Assembly (NCBI GenBank): GCA_905221615.1
Contig: CAJNDT010004702.1
Location: 346,127-410,126 of the forward strand
Length of the DNA stretch: 64,000 bases
DNA from: Symbiodinium sp. CCMP2592
Taxonomy: Eukaryota > Sar > Dinophyceae > Suessiales > Symbiodiniaceae
Reading direction: 5' to 3'
A program made the position numbers and the translations under genes. A model generated the notes under the pieces. That model was not told where the DNA came from and did no database searches. It worked only from the letters and a program-made list of their open reading frames with translations. Shown here piece by piece: positions 12,687 through 24,600 of the stretch (position 1 is the first letter of the stretch; each line of letters starts with the position of its first letter).

Positions 12687-13807
12687 AAGGCGTTCGACTC
12701 CGTCTGGCAGGAATCCATGGGCCACCTGGTGGCCTCCAGAGTCGGCAAACTCCTTGCCACCGGGGACATAGCCATGGGGGGTTCCCCCTGGGAGGCACGC
12801 GCATGGCTTGGCCTCCTTGAAGCCCGGGAACTACGGATCGCCATCGGCGACACCATCACCAGCATCCCGCAAAGCAACGGGGTGCGCCAAGGATCCCCTG
12901 ATAGTCCCGTGCTATTTGCTGCCATCATTGCCACGGCGTTGGACGAGGTTCTTACACGCACGGCCAGACACCTGCCGCCAGTGGGGGGACCCAACCCCCC
13001 CCAATCTGGGGGGGCGTTTATGGATGACACCTATCTCTGGAGTCATGACCATGACCACTTGCAGCGCACCCTCACCGAGCTCGAAGTCAGGCTGGCCAAG
13101 GACGGCCTCTCCATCCACCCCGGCAAAACCGCCATCCTCTACAGTGAACCCGAAGGGGGGGGCACCTTCCGGATAGGGGGGCAAGAGGTCGCATGCCAAC
13201 CCTTTGGCACAGTTATCACAGCCCTCGGATCACCACTCACCTTCGTCGAACCAGTGGCAGCCATCACGGCGGCCATGAATGAGCGAGCCCGCAAGGCCTT
13301 CCACAAGCATAGCAAGCTCCTCTGCGCGCCGACACCACTCAAAGGCCGCATCAAGCTGCATACAACCCACCGAAGGAGGGGCAACCATGCTCAGCTGGAA
13401 AAACCTGCAGTGGTGGAGGCGAGAACAAAGGATTCCGCCCAGCTGGGGGGGCCAGCGACACAAGCACAGGTTCAACCCGGACTCGGACCCGGAACGGCAA
13501 ATCGTGGCCGTAGGGGGTCTAGCCTGGATGCAAACAGCACAGGACAGGGCAGCATGGAACGGGCTTCTGCACGACTTTGTGGAGCGCTACGATGTGCCCT
13601 GGGCCTCGGGCAAGCAAGGAAGTCTCAACAACATCGCACCCAACAGGGGGCAGGCAGAGCGACCCCCCCAGCAAATGAAGCCTCAGCTGACAGCATAGGG
13701 GGAGCAGCGCACAGCCATGCCCCCACGACGGGGGCACTCCACACTCCACAACGCCACGCCACCAATGACACCACCGAGGAGCAAAAAACAGACAGAAGAG
13801 AGAGAGC
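12687..13807 (+). mobile_element. 5'-truncated LINE copy: reverse transcriptase palm and C-terminus, frameshifted
   Basis: A non-LTR reverse transcriptase missing its N-terminal fingers. The frame 12600-13811 contains, in order, AFDSVWQESMG, the primer-grip-side motif SNGVRQGSPDSPVLF, the catalytic FMDDTYLW at about 13018-13041 (the x-x-D-D box) and LSIHPGKTAIL. Homology-like sequence then switches frame: WRREQRIPPSW and AWMQTAQDRAAWNGLL, typical LINE C-terminal pieces, are read in a different frame at 13380-13698. So there is at least one frameshift between about 13300 and 13400, and the element is dead. RT sequence starts directly after a (GA)n run and the copy ends in a second GA-rich stretch (about 13790-13807), as expected for 5' truncation on insertion and a microsatellite-like 3' tail. 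No endonuclease domain is visible. Confidence 0.75.
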
Positions 13808-13950
13808 ATAGAGTTTCACGTTTCACATGCAGTTTTCTCAGTTGACGACATGGCAGGGCACACCAGCCACAGTGCATGCAGTGATGTGCACAGCTTGAAC
13901 CACAGGAAGGGACCGTGATGGAGTGAAACGACCCATCCGGCAGCCGCCGC

Positions 13951-16900
13951 ATGCTTACAGCAGTTAGCCGGCCAGCACCTGGCAGCCGCGTTGCCGCCAT
14001 GAACCCAATTCGTTACATGACAGCCTTGACCTACGGCCTGATGCTGTGGGGGGCAGTTTTGGCCTCCGAAAAGGCTCCGGCGCAGGGGAGCGGGCGCAGC
14101 GTGCGTCTGGGACAGCCGCCGGCCCCGCACACTGCGGAAGCAGCCGTGGGACCCGACGAGCCCATGCCGCTCGAGGACGACGACAGCCCAGACGACGGAC
14201 CAGCACAGCCCGAGCAACACCTGGAAGCTACAGCGGAAGAGGGGGCACCCATCCAGGGATCGGGGGGAAGCGGATCACCGCAACAGCAACCGCCGCAACA
14301 GCCACCGCAGGCACAACCGGTTCAGCGAGCCACACCTACAGCAGCAGCGTGGACCACAGGCCAACCGTGGCATGCAGCCCAACAGGGCGAACACCACCCG
14401 GCCCACCACCAGCCAATTGGGGGACCCACGCACACGGCTCCGCTTCCCCCTCAAGCAGCTGCAGCCACAGCAGCCACCGCTTACTACACACCGGCCCAAC
14501 GAGCAGCCAGAGCCCACGGGTATTACCCGGCCCCCTATGACCCCGACACAGACCCATGGAACACTGACACACCGGAGCATCCGACGACGGGGGGGGCAAG
14601 CTCCAGCTCCACGGCGGCCCCACCCCAAGTACCACAGCAGCAGCAGCAGTGCCCACCACTACCACCACCAACAAGCACACAACAGATGGCCGACCAACTC
14701 CTGGCACTGCACCTCCACTACCAAAGCATTCTACAGGCAGCAGGCATATCATACCAAAGCCTACCGGGGTATGCCCTCTCCCCACGAACTCTTGCAGCCA
14801 TGGGCGCAGCCATGGGATACCCAGCCACTGGATACCTACCAGGAGCATACTGGCCAGGCAACACCAACCAATACGGCTACACACTGCACCAAGGCGGCCA
14901 CCCGAACCAGCAACCCGCCGGCCCAACCACCAGCACTCCAATACAGCCACAGGGACAGCAGCCGGACCCCTCAGGCCGAGGGGAGCCCGGCACACCAAGG
15001 ACATCAACAACCCAGCACGGACCTGCCCGTCCCACCAGAGCACCACAGCTGCAGCCCGATGGGGAGAACCTCCAAGCCCGGAACCATCCACATCAGCCGA
15101 CAGTAGCCCCACAGCCTCCCACAGTGAACCGGGCAGCTGGTCGAGCAAGGCCTCACCAGAGGTCAGTGACGAGGGCGAGGAAGACAGAGCCAGCGAGCCC
15201 CGCGACCCCAACCAACCATGCGCAGCAGCACAACAAGCGGAGCCGCAGCGTGCAGGCGTGGTGCCACCCTGCATTCCATGCAAACCCCGTTGGCGCCGGA
15301 GAGACCTGCAGCCACAGCAGCCGCCACCCCAGCCTGAGCCAACAGCTGCCATGCCACCGCCGTCCGCCACACTCGCCGACAGCACCCCCCAGTCAAGCAC
15401 TCCAGCCGAGGGGGCAGCAAACACCCGCAGCCAGCCGGAGGAGGAGGAGACAGCAGCAGCGGCGGAAGGCATCAGCCCGCCAGAGGAGCAATGGCAGCCA
15501 CCGCCAGCAGACCCAGACCCGCCCACAGCAGCAGGGAGAAGCCGTGGTGCCCGACCCGGCGGAGCCACAAGCCAACCCAGCCGAACCCACGGCATGTGCC
15601 GCTGACCCGGCCTGGCGCAACACAGCATCACCCACACCACGCACCGACGCGCCGTGGCACTGGCAAGGAGGGGACACCAGCACCGGGGGAGGCCGCAAAC
15701 ACGAGGGGGGGGGGGAGAACATAGAATGCGAGGCAAACGCTACAAAGCTGCAGTGCAAACAATCTTTGAAATAAAGGGCATGCGCAAACCCACTGGCAAA
15801 ACCTGGCGCCAAGTGGGCTGGTGGGTTAACCTCGCAGAAGAAGACGACGAAGCCGAGTGGGAAGCTGCCATCCATGAAGCCAGAGCCCAGGCTAACAAAC
15901 AACATGGTGGTGGGGGGAGCAGCGCCCACAACCCGCAGCAGCATGCAGAAGACATGGCACGCTTTGCCCAACTCCTCAACAAACACCTGGAGCCCCGAGG
16001 AGGAGGCACAGCAAGCACAGGGGACACGGCCCCCGGGGGCAGCCACACGGGGGCCTCGCCCAGCGCACACCCACCGCAACCGCAGCCGCAGCCCACAACC
16101 AGCGGGGGGGCCAACGCGGCGACCTCAGCAAGTGCATCCACACCACCGCAGCAGCAGCCCGAGCCCACAGGGGGCCCAGCAACCCCCCGCGGGAAAGCCA
16201 AGCCGCAGCCTCCAGAGGAGCCAAGGCGTCGCAGAGCCGCAAGCTCAAGTGCCGCAGCAGTGGGGGATGCGAAAAGGGTCGAAGGCCACCTCAACATATG
16301 GTTGTTGAGCCTCGGGCAAGGACGTACGCCTCGCAACATGCCGCCCGAGCTCCCAGTGGCCCCGGGGACATACCTCCACCTCCGCTACCTTGGGCCCGGT
16401 GGAGCCTGGGCCGCAGTGGTCTTCCACCAGCAAGACAGACGGGGGCCCACCTACTTTTCTGGCCAACAGCGGCCCTTTGCGAGAGCCAGGCAACAAGCAC
16501 GTGACCCCGCCATTGGAGCAAGCCACCTGGGACCTGGCACAGCCTTGGTCCTCTTCCCACTGGGACCACCCAGTGGAGCTCCTTCGCGGTGGCTGCTCTA
16601 TGTGACGGCGGTCGAGCACACCAGCATGGGATGGTCCGAGATCAATGCCATCCGTATGCTGCCGGGGGAAGCCTACCTACTGTGGCAACGTAAAGGAGAC
16701 AAAGGCTGGGAGCAAAAGGCAGTCGTCGGCCCAGCAGCACAGCAATACTTTGCAGACTGGAGGAGAGAGTCTGCTGTCGGAAGGGGGGCAGACAGGCTGC
16801 CAAGGGGGGGTCCTTCAGATGCGAGCAACTGGGAAGACCTCGGAGCCCGCCTGGTTCCGAGCAGAGGGACCCGAGAGCCACAGAACGATGCTGAAGAAGA

Positions 16901-18741
16901 GCACCCCGGCGAGGAGGAACCGGAAGGTGACGATGCCGCCCTCATGCAGACCCCCAGCGGGGGAGCCAGCAGCAGCCATGAGGTCCACGTTCCCGAGGGG
17001 TGTCTAGCCATAGCTATGGTCCGCCGATGCCTTCGCAGACTGGCAGCTGTCATTGCACGAGGAGGCTCTGCTCTACTACAACAACGTGTCGAGGACCTCC
17101 TTGCCGCCCTTGACCCATTGGGATTACGGGGGACGGGAAACCCCCTTTGGGGGAGAAAACGCCAGAGAGACACCACAGAGTTTTCAGAAGTAGCCCGCCT
17201 ACTACGACACCTTGCAGACAGACTTCCCACGGCACTCAGTGACGTCGACTTAGCAGAAGACATGGCGGTCCGAATAGCCATGCTCAGTCAGGGGGTTCGC
17301 CGCCTCGAGGCGGAAATCTATGACCAAGGGGGGCTCCAGGCACTGGAAGCGCGAGAAGGAGCCTACTTGGCCATCAAGGCCATGACGAGCGCACGAGACA
17401 AGGTCCTCACGGGCGACAGGGACTGGCTCACGGCCAACTGGCTCTGGACCGTGGCATCCCTGCTCGAAGAAGGGGATGCCCTCTCATGGGAACTACGCCA
17501 TGTACCGGGGGAAGCCCATAGCAGTGATGTCCTCGCCATGGCGGGGGGCGCTGACGAGACCTACGGGGACATGCCGGACGTGTGGAAGGCTAAACAGTAC
17601 CTCAAGGAGTTGGGGGGGCTCCTTCCGTTCCTCGCGGACAATGACGCCGAACAAGCCCGCCGGCTTGTGGCAGGGCTGCTAGCATGGGTCCAAAGCCAGG
17701 AAGGGACCACGTTGCTGGTGGACAGCCAAGGCAATGCAGAGACACAGGAAAATGAAGAAGCCCCAAGTCTGTTCGATGGCCCGCCCTCTGCAGCCGGGGG
17801 ACACGTGGTGGTCAACGACGAGGGGGAGCCTACCGAGACCGTGCCCCACGTGCCGAACACGGTGTTGGACGCCAACGACACCACCGAGGGGATAGCAGCC
17901 CGCGACCCCACTGCACCCGAACAAGGGGGGCCTGCCGAGAGCACCGTGTCCACCGCGCTGACCGAGATCGAGGGCATCCCTGGTGGCCTTGTGCGGGGGG
18001 CAATGACCCACACTGAAGAGGCAAACCTGACCAGTGTGGGGGGCACGCAGCTCGATGCCAACACGTCGGGCCACGCCACCGGGGGGACAGAGTCCAAGTC
18101 CCGCTTTCCGGCCTACTGGAACCTCCGGGGGTCCATGGCCGCGCTCGATGTCCCGTCGTCGGCTGAGCGGGACCCAGAGAGTTTTCCAAGCGAACCGGAG
18201 CCTCCCAGTGACGTGCTGTCTGCACAAGACATTGCGGATGGCCATGCGTTGCAGGAACAAGTAGAAGCAGAGACGGAAGCTTTCGGGCGAGCCAGCCGCA
18301 GACGGTTGCATAGTCCCGAGGGGGCCCGCAGGAGAGCCAACCGGGAGTGGACCGATGACAGTGACTAGGGGGGTTCTGTTGCAGTGTTGCAGTCATGCTG
18401 TCTTTTGCTTTCTTTCAGCTCTCTGCCGGGACCTCAGTGTACAGTGTGTTTCGACTCGTAGTGTGGGGGCATCGAAAGAAGGGCCAACACCCACGCCAAC
18501 CTAAGGGGCCCTGTAAGTGGCCCGGGTCTCAGTAGCTGGGGAAGCACAGTAACTGGCCTGAGGGGTGCAAGATGCTTAGCCCACGAGGCGGGTTGGGGGT
18601 TAGTGTACAGGGGGGTTTTACCTGGTCAGCCAGTGCCTATTCCCCTGGAGTTTTTATCTTTTCTCACCGCCCGAAAACCCCGGTGCGCGAAATCGCGCGG
18701 GGGGGGAGGGTGTTCGAGCCCGACCCTCCTGGCCGTGTTGA

Positions 18742-18772
<31 letters not shown>

Positions 18773-18773
18773 C
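13951..18773 (+). mobile_element. Second G-tract-rich retroelement segment, two long overlapping frames, hairpin and (GA)n end
   Basis: Compositionally the same family as 11.2-13.8 kb. A frame 13951-15774 (607 codons) is Pro/Gln/Ala/Ser-rich and may be open mainly because the DNA is poor in A/T; a frame 15654-18368 (904 codons, TAG stop) is better supported. The last 400 bp carry a perfect-arm hairpin (18685-18698), a second 7-bp stem (18705-18711 with 18723-18729) and (GA)13 at about 18744-18773, like the end of the 11.2 kb segment. No reverse transcriptase is present, so this is an ORF1-type or incomplete copy. Confidence 0.5.
15727..18368 (+). CDS. Retroelement-associated ORF of unknown function (about 880 aa)
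   Basis: Start chosen at the ATG at 15727, just after an 11-base G run (15705-15715), because the protein becomes less repetitive there: MRGKRYKAAVQTIFEIKG, then TWRQVGWWVNLAEED. A His/Gly/Pro-rich low-complexity linker spans roughly residues 60-170. A globular-looking region follows (VEGHLNIWLLSLGQG; APGTYLHLRYLGPGGAW; WLLYVTAVEHTSMGWSEI), then an acidic linker, a helical C-terminal half (RRCLRRLAAVIARGGSALLQ; DWLTANWLWTVASLLEEGD) and an acidic tail. I recognise no named domain. It may be the nucleic-acid-binding first ORF of the LINE family beside it; that is inference from location and composition. The frame could also extend upstream through a shift at the G run. Confidence 0.4.
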
Positions 18774-19121
18774 ACACAGCCACACAACCCAGGCGGGGGA
18801 GACAAGCAACAGGACGACGCTGCCATGGGCCATGACAGGGGAGAGGAGCCGAGTTCAAGTGCCGGTGCGGCAACCACTGGAACCAACGTGGACGTGGGGG
18901 AAAGGCGCTTGGGACAAGAGGGACCGCGCACTCCCAGCCGCAGCCCGAGACGACGAGGAGATGCCAACCTGGTTCTGGGGGAAAGGCGCTTGGGACAAGA
19001 GCGACCGCGCACACCCAGCCGCAGCCCGCGGCGACACGGAGGGGAGCAACGAGTGCACCTCCAGCCGAACATGTGGTGGCAAGTTCGACAAGTACAAGAA
19101 CATATGCAGAGCAGCCGTTAG
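18774..19121 (+). mobile_element. Short start-like piece of the same retroelement family with a 2-copy internal repeat
   Basis: Directly after the (GA)n end of the previous segment, MGHDRGEEPSSSAG (18825) opens a frame in which GERRLGQE-RPRTPSRSPRR occurs twice in tandem (about 18895-18955 and 18970-19035), an SR-like basic repeat. In another frame the same DNA gives WGKGAWDKxDRA twice. I read it as the 5' part of a further copy, truncated at about 19121. Confidence 0.4.
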
Positions 19122-20714
19122 AGCAGTGAGCGCCATGATATGTAAAAAGTCCAGTGTGCGAGGGACAGGGAACTGGGGGGAGGGCATGCCTGTGATTGTT
19201 GCTCGGTTTGTTGTTCGGTTTGGCTGCCCTGCACCTTGGTTCCCGCGTTTCTCCTTAAACCCTTACTAAGGGGACGTACAGCTTACCAGGCTGCTCGATG
19301 AAGCCGCCACCTTTTCGAACCCAGCCGGGGGATTGCACGATAGCACGCCCTTTGTAACATACTTGTCCAGTACAACTTTTGCAGTACTCTGCCATGACTT
19401 GGCGATTTCTTTCCGCCCTTCTACAATTCGCTGCACACCGTCACCCGACGAAGTCCGTTCCGCCCTCTTACAAATAATTCGGCATCCACCTTTGCTGTGT
19501 GAGAGCATGGGGGGGATCCAATTCATCCGGCTTTTCTGCTCCAAACACAATGCAGCGAAACCCACTTAGAAGGACCTAGGCACTTGATTGGTCAGCCATA
19601 GGGGCCCGGAGATGAGGCCGGGATGCGGGGGGTTTTTAGAGTTCTAGGTGGGGATTGCTGCATGAAAACCTGGAGCATATTTCGTAGTTCCCTGCCTTAA
19701 TCTGGAAAGACCCCTTTACCAGCCACTCCATAAACACAGAGTGTGGCTGGGCGGGCTGAAAGCCTGGGGGGCGCTTGCGCGACCCTCAGAAAAAAAAAAG
19801 AGAGAGAGCCTCAAGCCTTGCGAAAGAAAGAGAAGCGAAGCGAAGCGAAGCGAAGCGAAGAGAGAGAGCGTAGGGGGTAACACCCCTACACCATAGCCCT
19901 GGCGAAAGAAAGAGAGAGAGAGCGAGAAGCCTGGCGAAAGAAAGAGAGAGAGCGAGAGCAAGAGAGTGTAGGCGGTAAAGCCCCTACGCCACAGCCCTGG
20001 CGAAAGAAAGAAAGAAAGCAAGAGAGTGGGGGTAGGCCTTCGGGCCCGGACCCACACCCTTCGCAAGCAAGCAAGCAAGCGAGAGAGTGAGTGCCACGTG
20101 AATCGGGAGGAGGCTAAACTGAATTGCACATGTCCACAGTTTCGTGCAAACATTATGATATGGCTGTCATGATGTGCCCAGAGCCTGCCATTGAAGCTGC
20201 TACAGTACTAATAGGACCAGGATGCGGGAGGTCAGCTTATGGTGCCGAATGCCCTTTCTGGCTTTCCTTGCTCGAGTGGATTATGGATAGGCGGTTGAAG
20301 CCGCCACCTGAACCTGCGATGCTTGCAGCGGCTTGAGTTAACAATCTTTCGTTCTTGCAAAAATGCCCGTCATGCAAATGCGACGGTAGGCAGTTAACAT
20401 CGGCTTTAATGGACTTCCCGCGCGTTGAGCTTCAGGTGCCTTAAAGACTTGGTGGAGCCCGGGCCCGCAGATCCAAAGGCAGAAGCTTCCGAACTTGAGC
20501 CTCAGCCGTCCCGAGGACGCAGGGCTGCAACGAAATTCCTTGCACCAGCCACAGAAGTTGCGACGATTGCGAGCAAATGCGATCAGCTGTGAAGCGCGGA
20601 AAGGTCAAACTACAAGCTGCGAAGTTTCAGACTGGTGGTGGCCTTTTTTTTGGACGTTTACTCTTAGGGCTGCACAGAGGGCCAAGTCTGAGCCAGGTGT
20701 GCGTTTTGTGCCAG
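19122..20714. other. Intron or spacer between the retroelement cluster and the second TSP1 exon group
   Basis: Apart from the simple repeats at 19795-20095 I find no supportable gene. A 79-codon frame at 19333-19569 on + has no recognisable features. Confidence 0.3.
19795..20095. repeat. GA-rich mixed tandem repeats with (GAAGC)n and a longer interspersed unit
   Basis: Contains five tandem GAAGC pentamers near 19830-19860, then at least three copies of CCTGGCGAAAGAAAG separated by GAGAGAGAGCG blocks and TAGG(C/G)GGTAA type linkers, ending in (CAAG)n near 20063-20080. Confidence 0.8.
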
Positions 20715-23412
20715 GGGCTTGACATGAGGTCCGCATGGGGCGAGTGCAGCAACAGTTGCGGCAGCGGCGTCCATGCCAAGCTCTTGGTTCCAGTGAGCTC
20801 TGACACGCCGCGATTTGCATGTTTTTGGCCGGATCAGCTGCCACGAGTCTTCTGCTGTGTCTCAGGAACGGACCCGAACTTTCACACATTTGGCACAGGA
20901 CAAAAACCGATGTGTGCAAACTGGTTTCCTCTTCTCCCGCAGATTCCGAGATCCGTCTTAGACATCCTTAACATCAGTTCCACACCACAGCCGCATATGC
21001 GGAAAATACCAGGCATCACAGGAGACACAGAGCTTCAGAGAGCTTCACAGCATGTCACGGCCTCATTGTGAGCTCTTCAGGAGGGCGGCTCTGGCCCGGG
21101 CCTCGTGTTTTATGGGGCTCGAAGTTAGGGCTCGACGGTGCAGTGCGAGGCGCCTTCTTGTTCGCTGCACCGAAGGCTGCGACATGCCGATGGCAGAAAT
21201 CAAGCCTTGCAGCGACGAGTTCGGAACCCTCGAGGTGGATTGCATCTTGCGCCCATGAACTCGGTGGTATTTAGGGTGTTTTTGTGTGAATTTGAGGGTT
21301 GTGATCCTACATTTACAATCCTCCAGTTTCAGATTGCGAACGACGCAGGCGCGTCGTTTGGAACTGTGTCCTATGTCCGACTGCGGCTGTGCTCGAACCT
21401 CAACTTCGTTTGGCTGGGCTCACTGCACTTGATTGGCATCCCTTCTCTGCCGAGGTGTGGCGTGACTGGTCGGAGTGGAGTGCTTGCACGTGCGAGTGTG
21501 GTGGAGGTCCACGCTTGCGTGGGGCATGGTCGGGGTGTCAACAGTGGGCTCCCGGCAACTGGCGAGGTCAGAAGACCCGAAATCGGCACATTGCGCGTGC
21601 TCCGCAGCCTGGCTGCACGCCTGAACCTCAGAGATGCCCCGCCCAAGCGACCGCCTGGACCGCCGTGATCCAGTCCGCAAGGCCGTGCGAACCGTTTGAC
21701 AAACAGCAGATCGAGCCATGCAACACCCAGCCAGAGACTGAAGTGTGCGTGCAGTGTTGGACCCGCTGTTAGTGGCAGCGACGAGAGATTTGGCGCCCGC
21801 GGCAGGAAATGCGAGGAAGACGAGTGTGTGGATGCCCTGTGGTCCCCGTGGCAGGACTTCGATGAAGCAGTAATTGAGGGTCTTGTTTTCGGAGTTGCTC
21901 TTTTGCACGAGGTTTCAGTGGACTGTGACGATGCCTGCTGCTTTCAGGACTGGGAGCCGTGCTCCATCTCCTGCAGAGGCTGGCTGTGAATTGTATGATC
22001 GCACTATGATTCGATTTTGAAAACGAGAAAGATGCAGGTCTCCAGTCGAGGTTTCAGAACCTGCATTGGGTTGTTCGCATTGTCACGATCGGTTGCTTGC
22101 TGCTTGTGCACAAGAGGCTGCAACCGCCGCTTTAGACACTGAAAATACGCAACCAGAGTGCCAAGCCAAATCGCTTCTCCCCAGAAACATATGACGTCTC
22201 CGTTGGAAACCTGCGATGATTCCACTTGCCGAGATGAACACCACATGTAGTAGCGAGGAAAGCAGCGGAAGTGACCGCGAGATGCAGTTCTGGGGTTTGC
22301 AGAGGTCAGAGGTGTGACAGGAAAACTCGCTTCAGAATTTCAAGCCTGTGTTTGAAACAGCCACGGGCGGGCCACAGCTTGTAAACATTGTAACTAAGCG
22401 CAGTGTCGCCATGTTTATGAGGTGCTATTGACGGCAGGCCTTGCTGCAATTGTGAGGGTCGCCAGATATTTGGCCACGAAAGGTGGGATCACGTGGCGCT
22501 CGCGTAAGATCGTCCGAAATGCCAACGAGCCTGTGCCCCAGACTTTGCCGTTCTTGAGAAACAGCCTCAAGAAAAGCTGCAGAGTTCCAGGTCATACAGT
22601 TATTATGGTTCATGCAGCAATGACCCTGTGTTCCAAATAAATCTCGCGTATCACTCGCTCTCAGTTGCGGCCGGCCCGTTTCCGGCGCCTCTCAGCAGCA
22701 TGCCAGCTGCAACGAAGGCCGCAGCCTTCTGGGGCCTTGGCTTTCTGGAATTCAGTAAGCACAGTAGGCTAATCATCTGTGGGTCGACGGAGCAGGTCAG
22801 GGTTGAATGAGGACTGGACATCATCAGACCTGGGAAGCTTTGGTCTATTGGTGATCAAGTTACTTTTGTTTACGGCTTGCCGCAGAAACGACAACAGAGG
22901 CCGCTTGTGCCATTCTTTCAGCTTACCGTGCGACATGACCCTGTAAACTGGAACTTGAGCAGTGCGACCTAGTCAGCTAAGCGGTAGGGAACGACTGGAA
23001 TGGCTGGAACTAGAAATCAGCAACTGGGAAGCGGTGGGATCGGTGCTCAGCTGGAATTGGATAGGCGTACTGGGGTAGGTCCTCGAACTTCTTTAAAGAG
23101 TGCAAAAGCGGATCCAGTCAGGAATTGGTTGGTGGCAAGGCAGCCAGCAACCACAGAGGATGAACTAGGACGAACTAACTAGCGTCGATAGATGTACTAA
23201 GCACCGCGAGAACGAGTGCAGACGGGCATCCGATTCGCGGATGCCAGGTGTGCCTTGCAAGCCCAGTGTGGACTGTCAGTTTGCTGAATGGTTGGCCGGC
23301 ACCCCAAAGCGCGGTGAGATGTAAGACATTCTTTTTGTTTCGCGAACTTTGGCCACAGCCCAAGGCTTGGAGTGCCTGCACGCAGGAGTGCGATGGTGTT
23401 AAGCGAAGGCGC
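20715..23412 (+). CDS. TSP1 repeat protein, second exon group
   Basis: At least six TSP1 pieces in order: WGECSNSCGSG at about 20738-20770; the end of a repeat, EGCDMPMAEIKPCSDEFG, at 21172-21225; WRDWSEWSACTCECGGG at 21450-21500, continuing to CEPFDKQQIEPCNT near 21730; the join ECVDALWSPWQ|DWEPCSISCRG across a GA-AG intron at 21855-21947; a short LETCDDSTCRDEHH piece near 22206-22244; and AWSACTQECDGVKRRR from 23365. Repeats show the W-x2-W-x2-C core and Cys pairs of the family, but several lack one Trp or Cys. The long open frame 21389-21772 probably contains unspliced intron, since its Trp/Cys layout has an extra segment. The protein is probably secreted or surface-exposed, but no signal peptide was located. 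Individual exon borders other than the one stated are approximate. Confidence 0.62.
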
Positions 23413-24403
23413 TCTTTCTGCCTTGGAATTTTTCGCCCCGAGCCACGTCGACAGTCGAGACCAGGTCTCGCCAGATCGCTGTACAAGGAGCAGGACAGGC
23501 GTCAGAGCACGATGACCTTTCAGCGCAAGTGCCAACACAAAATTCAATCTCGGGGAGAAGCAGCTCCAAATAAGAATGAAGTTGCTGACTAGTTTGGGGG
23601 GCAAGGTGTGACTCGCATGAGTCACGGCCCAGGAGATGGAGCATACTGCCTGGGCCCGACGCACCAGTGGCTGACTCAGATTTATGGGATGCAGATCTTG
23701 CGAACTACGCGACGCGGACGGACTCCTTGCCGATGCCTCATCCAGGACTTATCCCTGCTCCACAGACAAGGGGCTTCTGGAGTTCAATAGCCCGGCTCTG
23801 CGACCTTGCCGAAGAAGTCGGAGTTGTTGGACAGGTTTGTTAAATCCAGCTCCAGGTACCTGCATTTGGACAACCTTGAGTCCAAGAACGTCCAGCCGGG
23901 CCAGGCGACTTTGACTCGTTGAACCTTGGGGGGTTGGCTTTTTGGCACGTTGCACTTCACAGGCAGAGCTGAAATTCACGGGCGTCACCAAAATGCCAGG
24001 CACTGGAGCATCCAGGGCAGTGGGTCGGCGTTCAGTCTCCACTCTCTTGCAGGAGACGGCGGAGACTATGTGAATCTGGTAGTCACAGCGCTTAGCCGAT
24101 CCGAGCAGTTGAGCTGCGGCCTCGCATGACGTCGTGTTGTGACGAAGGCTTTCGGCGCGACCGCACCTCGTTTTCGTCTGGCTCAGGTGATGAATCGACG
24201 GGCTTGTATGGGCATTCTGGCCGCATTGGTTTTGAAGCCGGCTGGCACCTCAGCATGCTTCCCCGAGCTGCTGCAGCCGCAATGAGCAAGCAAATGACCC
24301 AGGTTGTCCATGAGGAAATGTAAAATGCAAGCATGCCTTTCAGACAGACAGACAAGGCAGACGTACAGATATACGGGCCAGGCATACGAGCATAGAAATC
24401 CAC

Positions 24404-24600
24404 CGACCGAACGACCGACCCACCGACCCACCGACCCACCGACCCACCGACCCACCGACCCACCGACCCACCGACCCACCGACCCACCGACCCACCGACC
24501 CACCGACCCGCCGACCCGCCGACCCGCCGACCCGCCGACCCGCCGACCCGCCGACCCGCCGACCCGCCGACCCGCCGACCCGCCGACCCACTGACCCACC
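24404..24600. repeat. 8-bp minisatellite, CCGACCCA then CCGACCCG
   Basis: About two dozen near-perfect tandem copies. The first half is CCGACCCA, the second half CCGACCCG, with a sharp switch near 24508, so two homogenised blocks differ at the last base. It is open in several frames on both strands and should not be annotated as protein. A short CAGA-type repeat follows to about 24660. Confidence 0.92.

Noticed and set aside
14336-15736. 466-codon minus-strand frame and other long frames opposite the retroelement
   Set aside because: The DNA is so poor in A/T that most frames are open. The Trp/Cys/Gly-rich translation is what reverse-complemented CAG- and CCA-rich DNA gives.
18702-18730. tRNA gene or tRNA-derived SINE (GTTCGAGCC resembles a B box)
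   Set aside because: The arms do not make a T-stem of five pairs with a seven-base loop, and no A box or acceptor stem is in place upstream. The hairpin fits better with the retroelement end structure.
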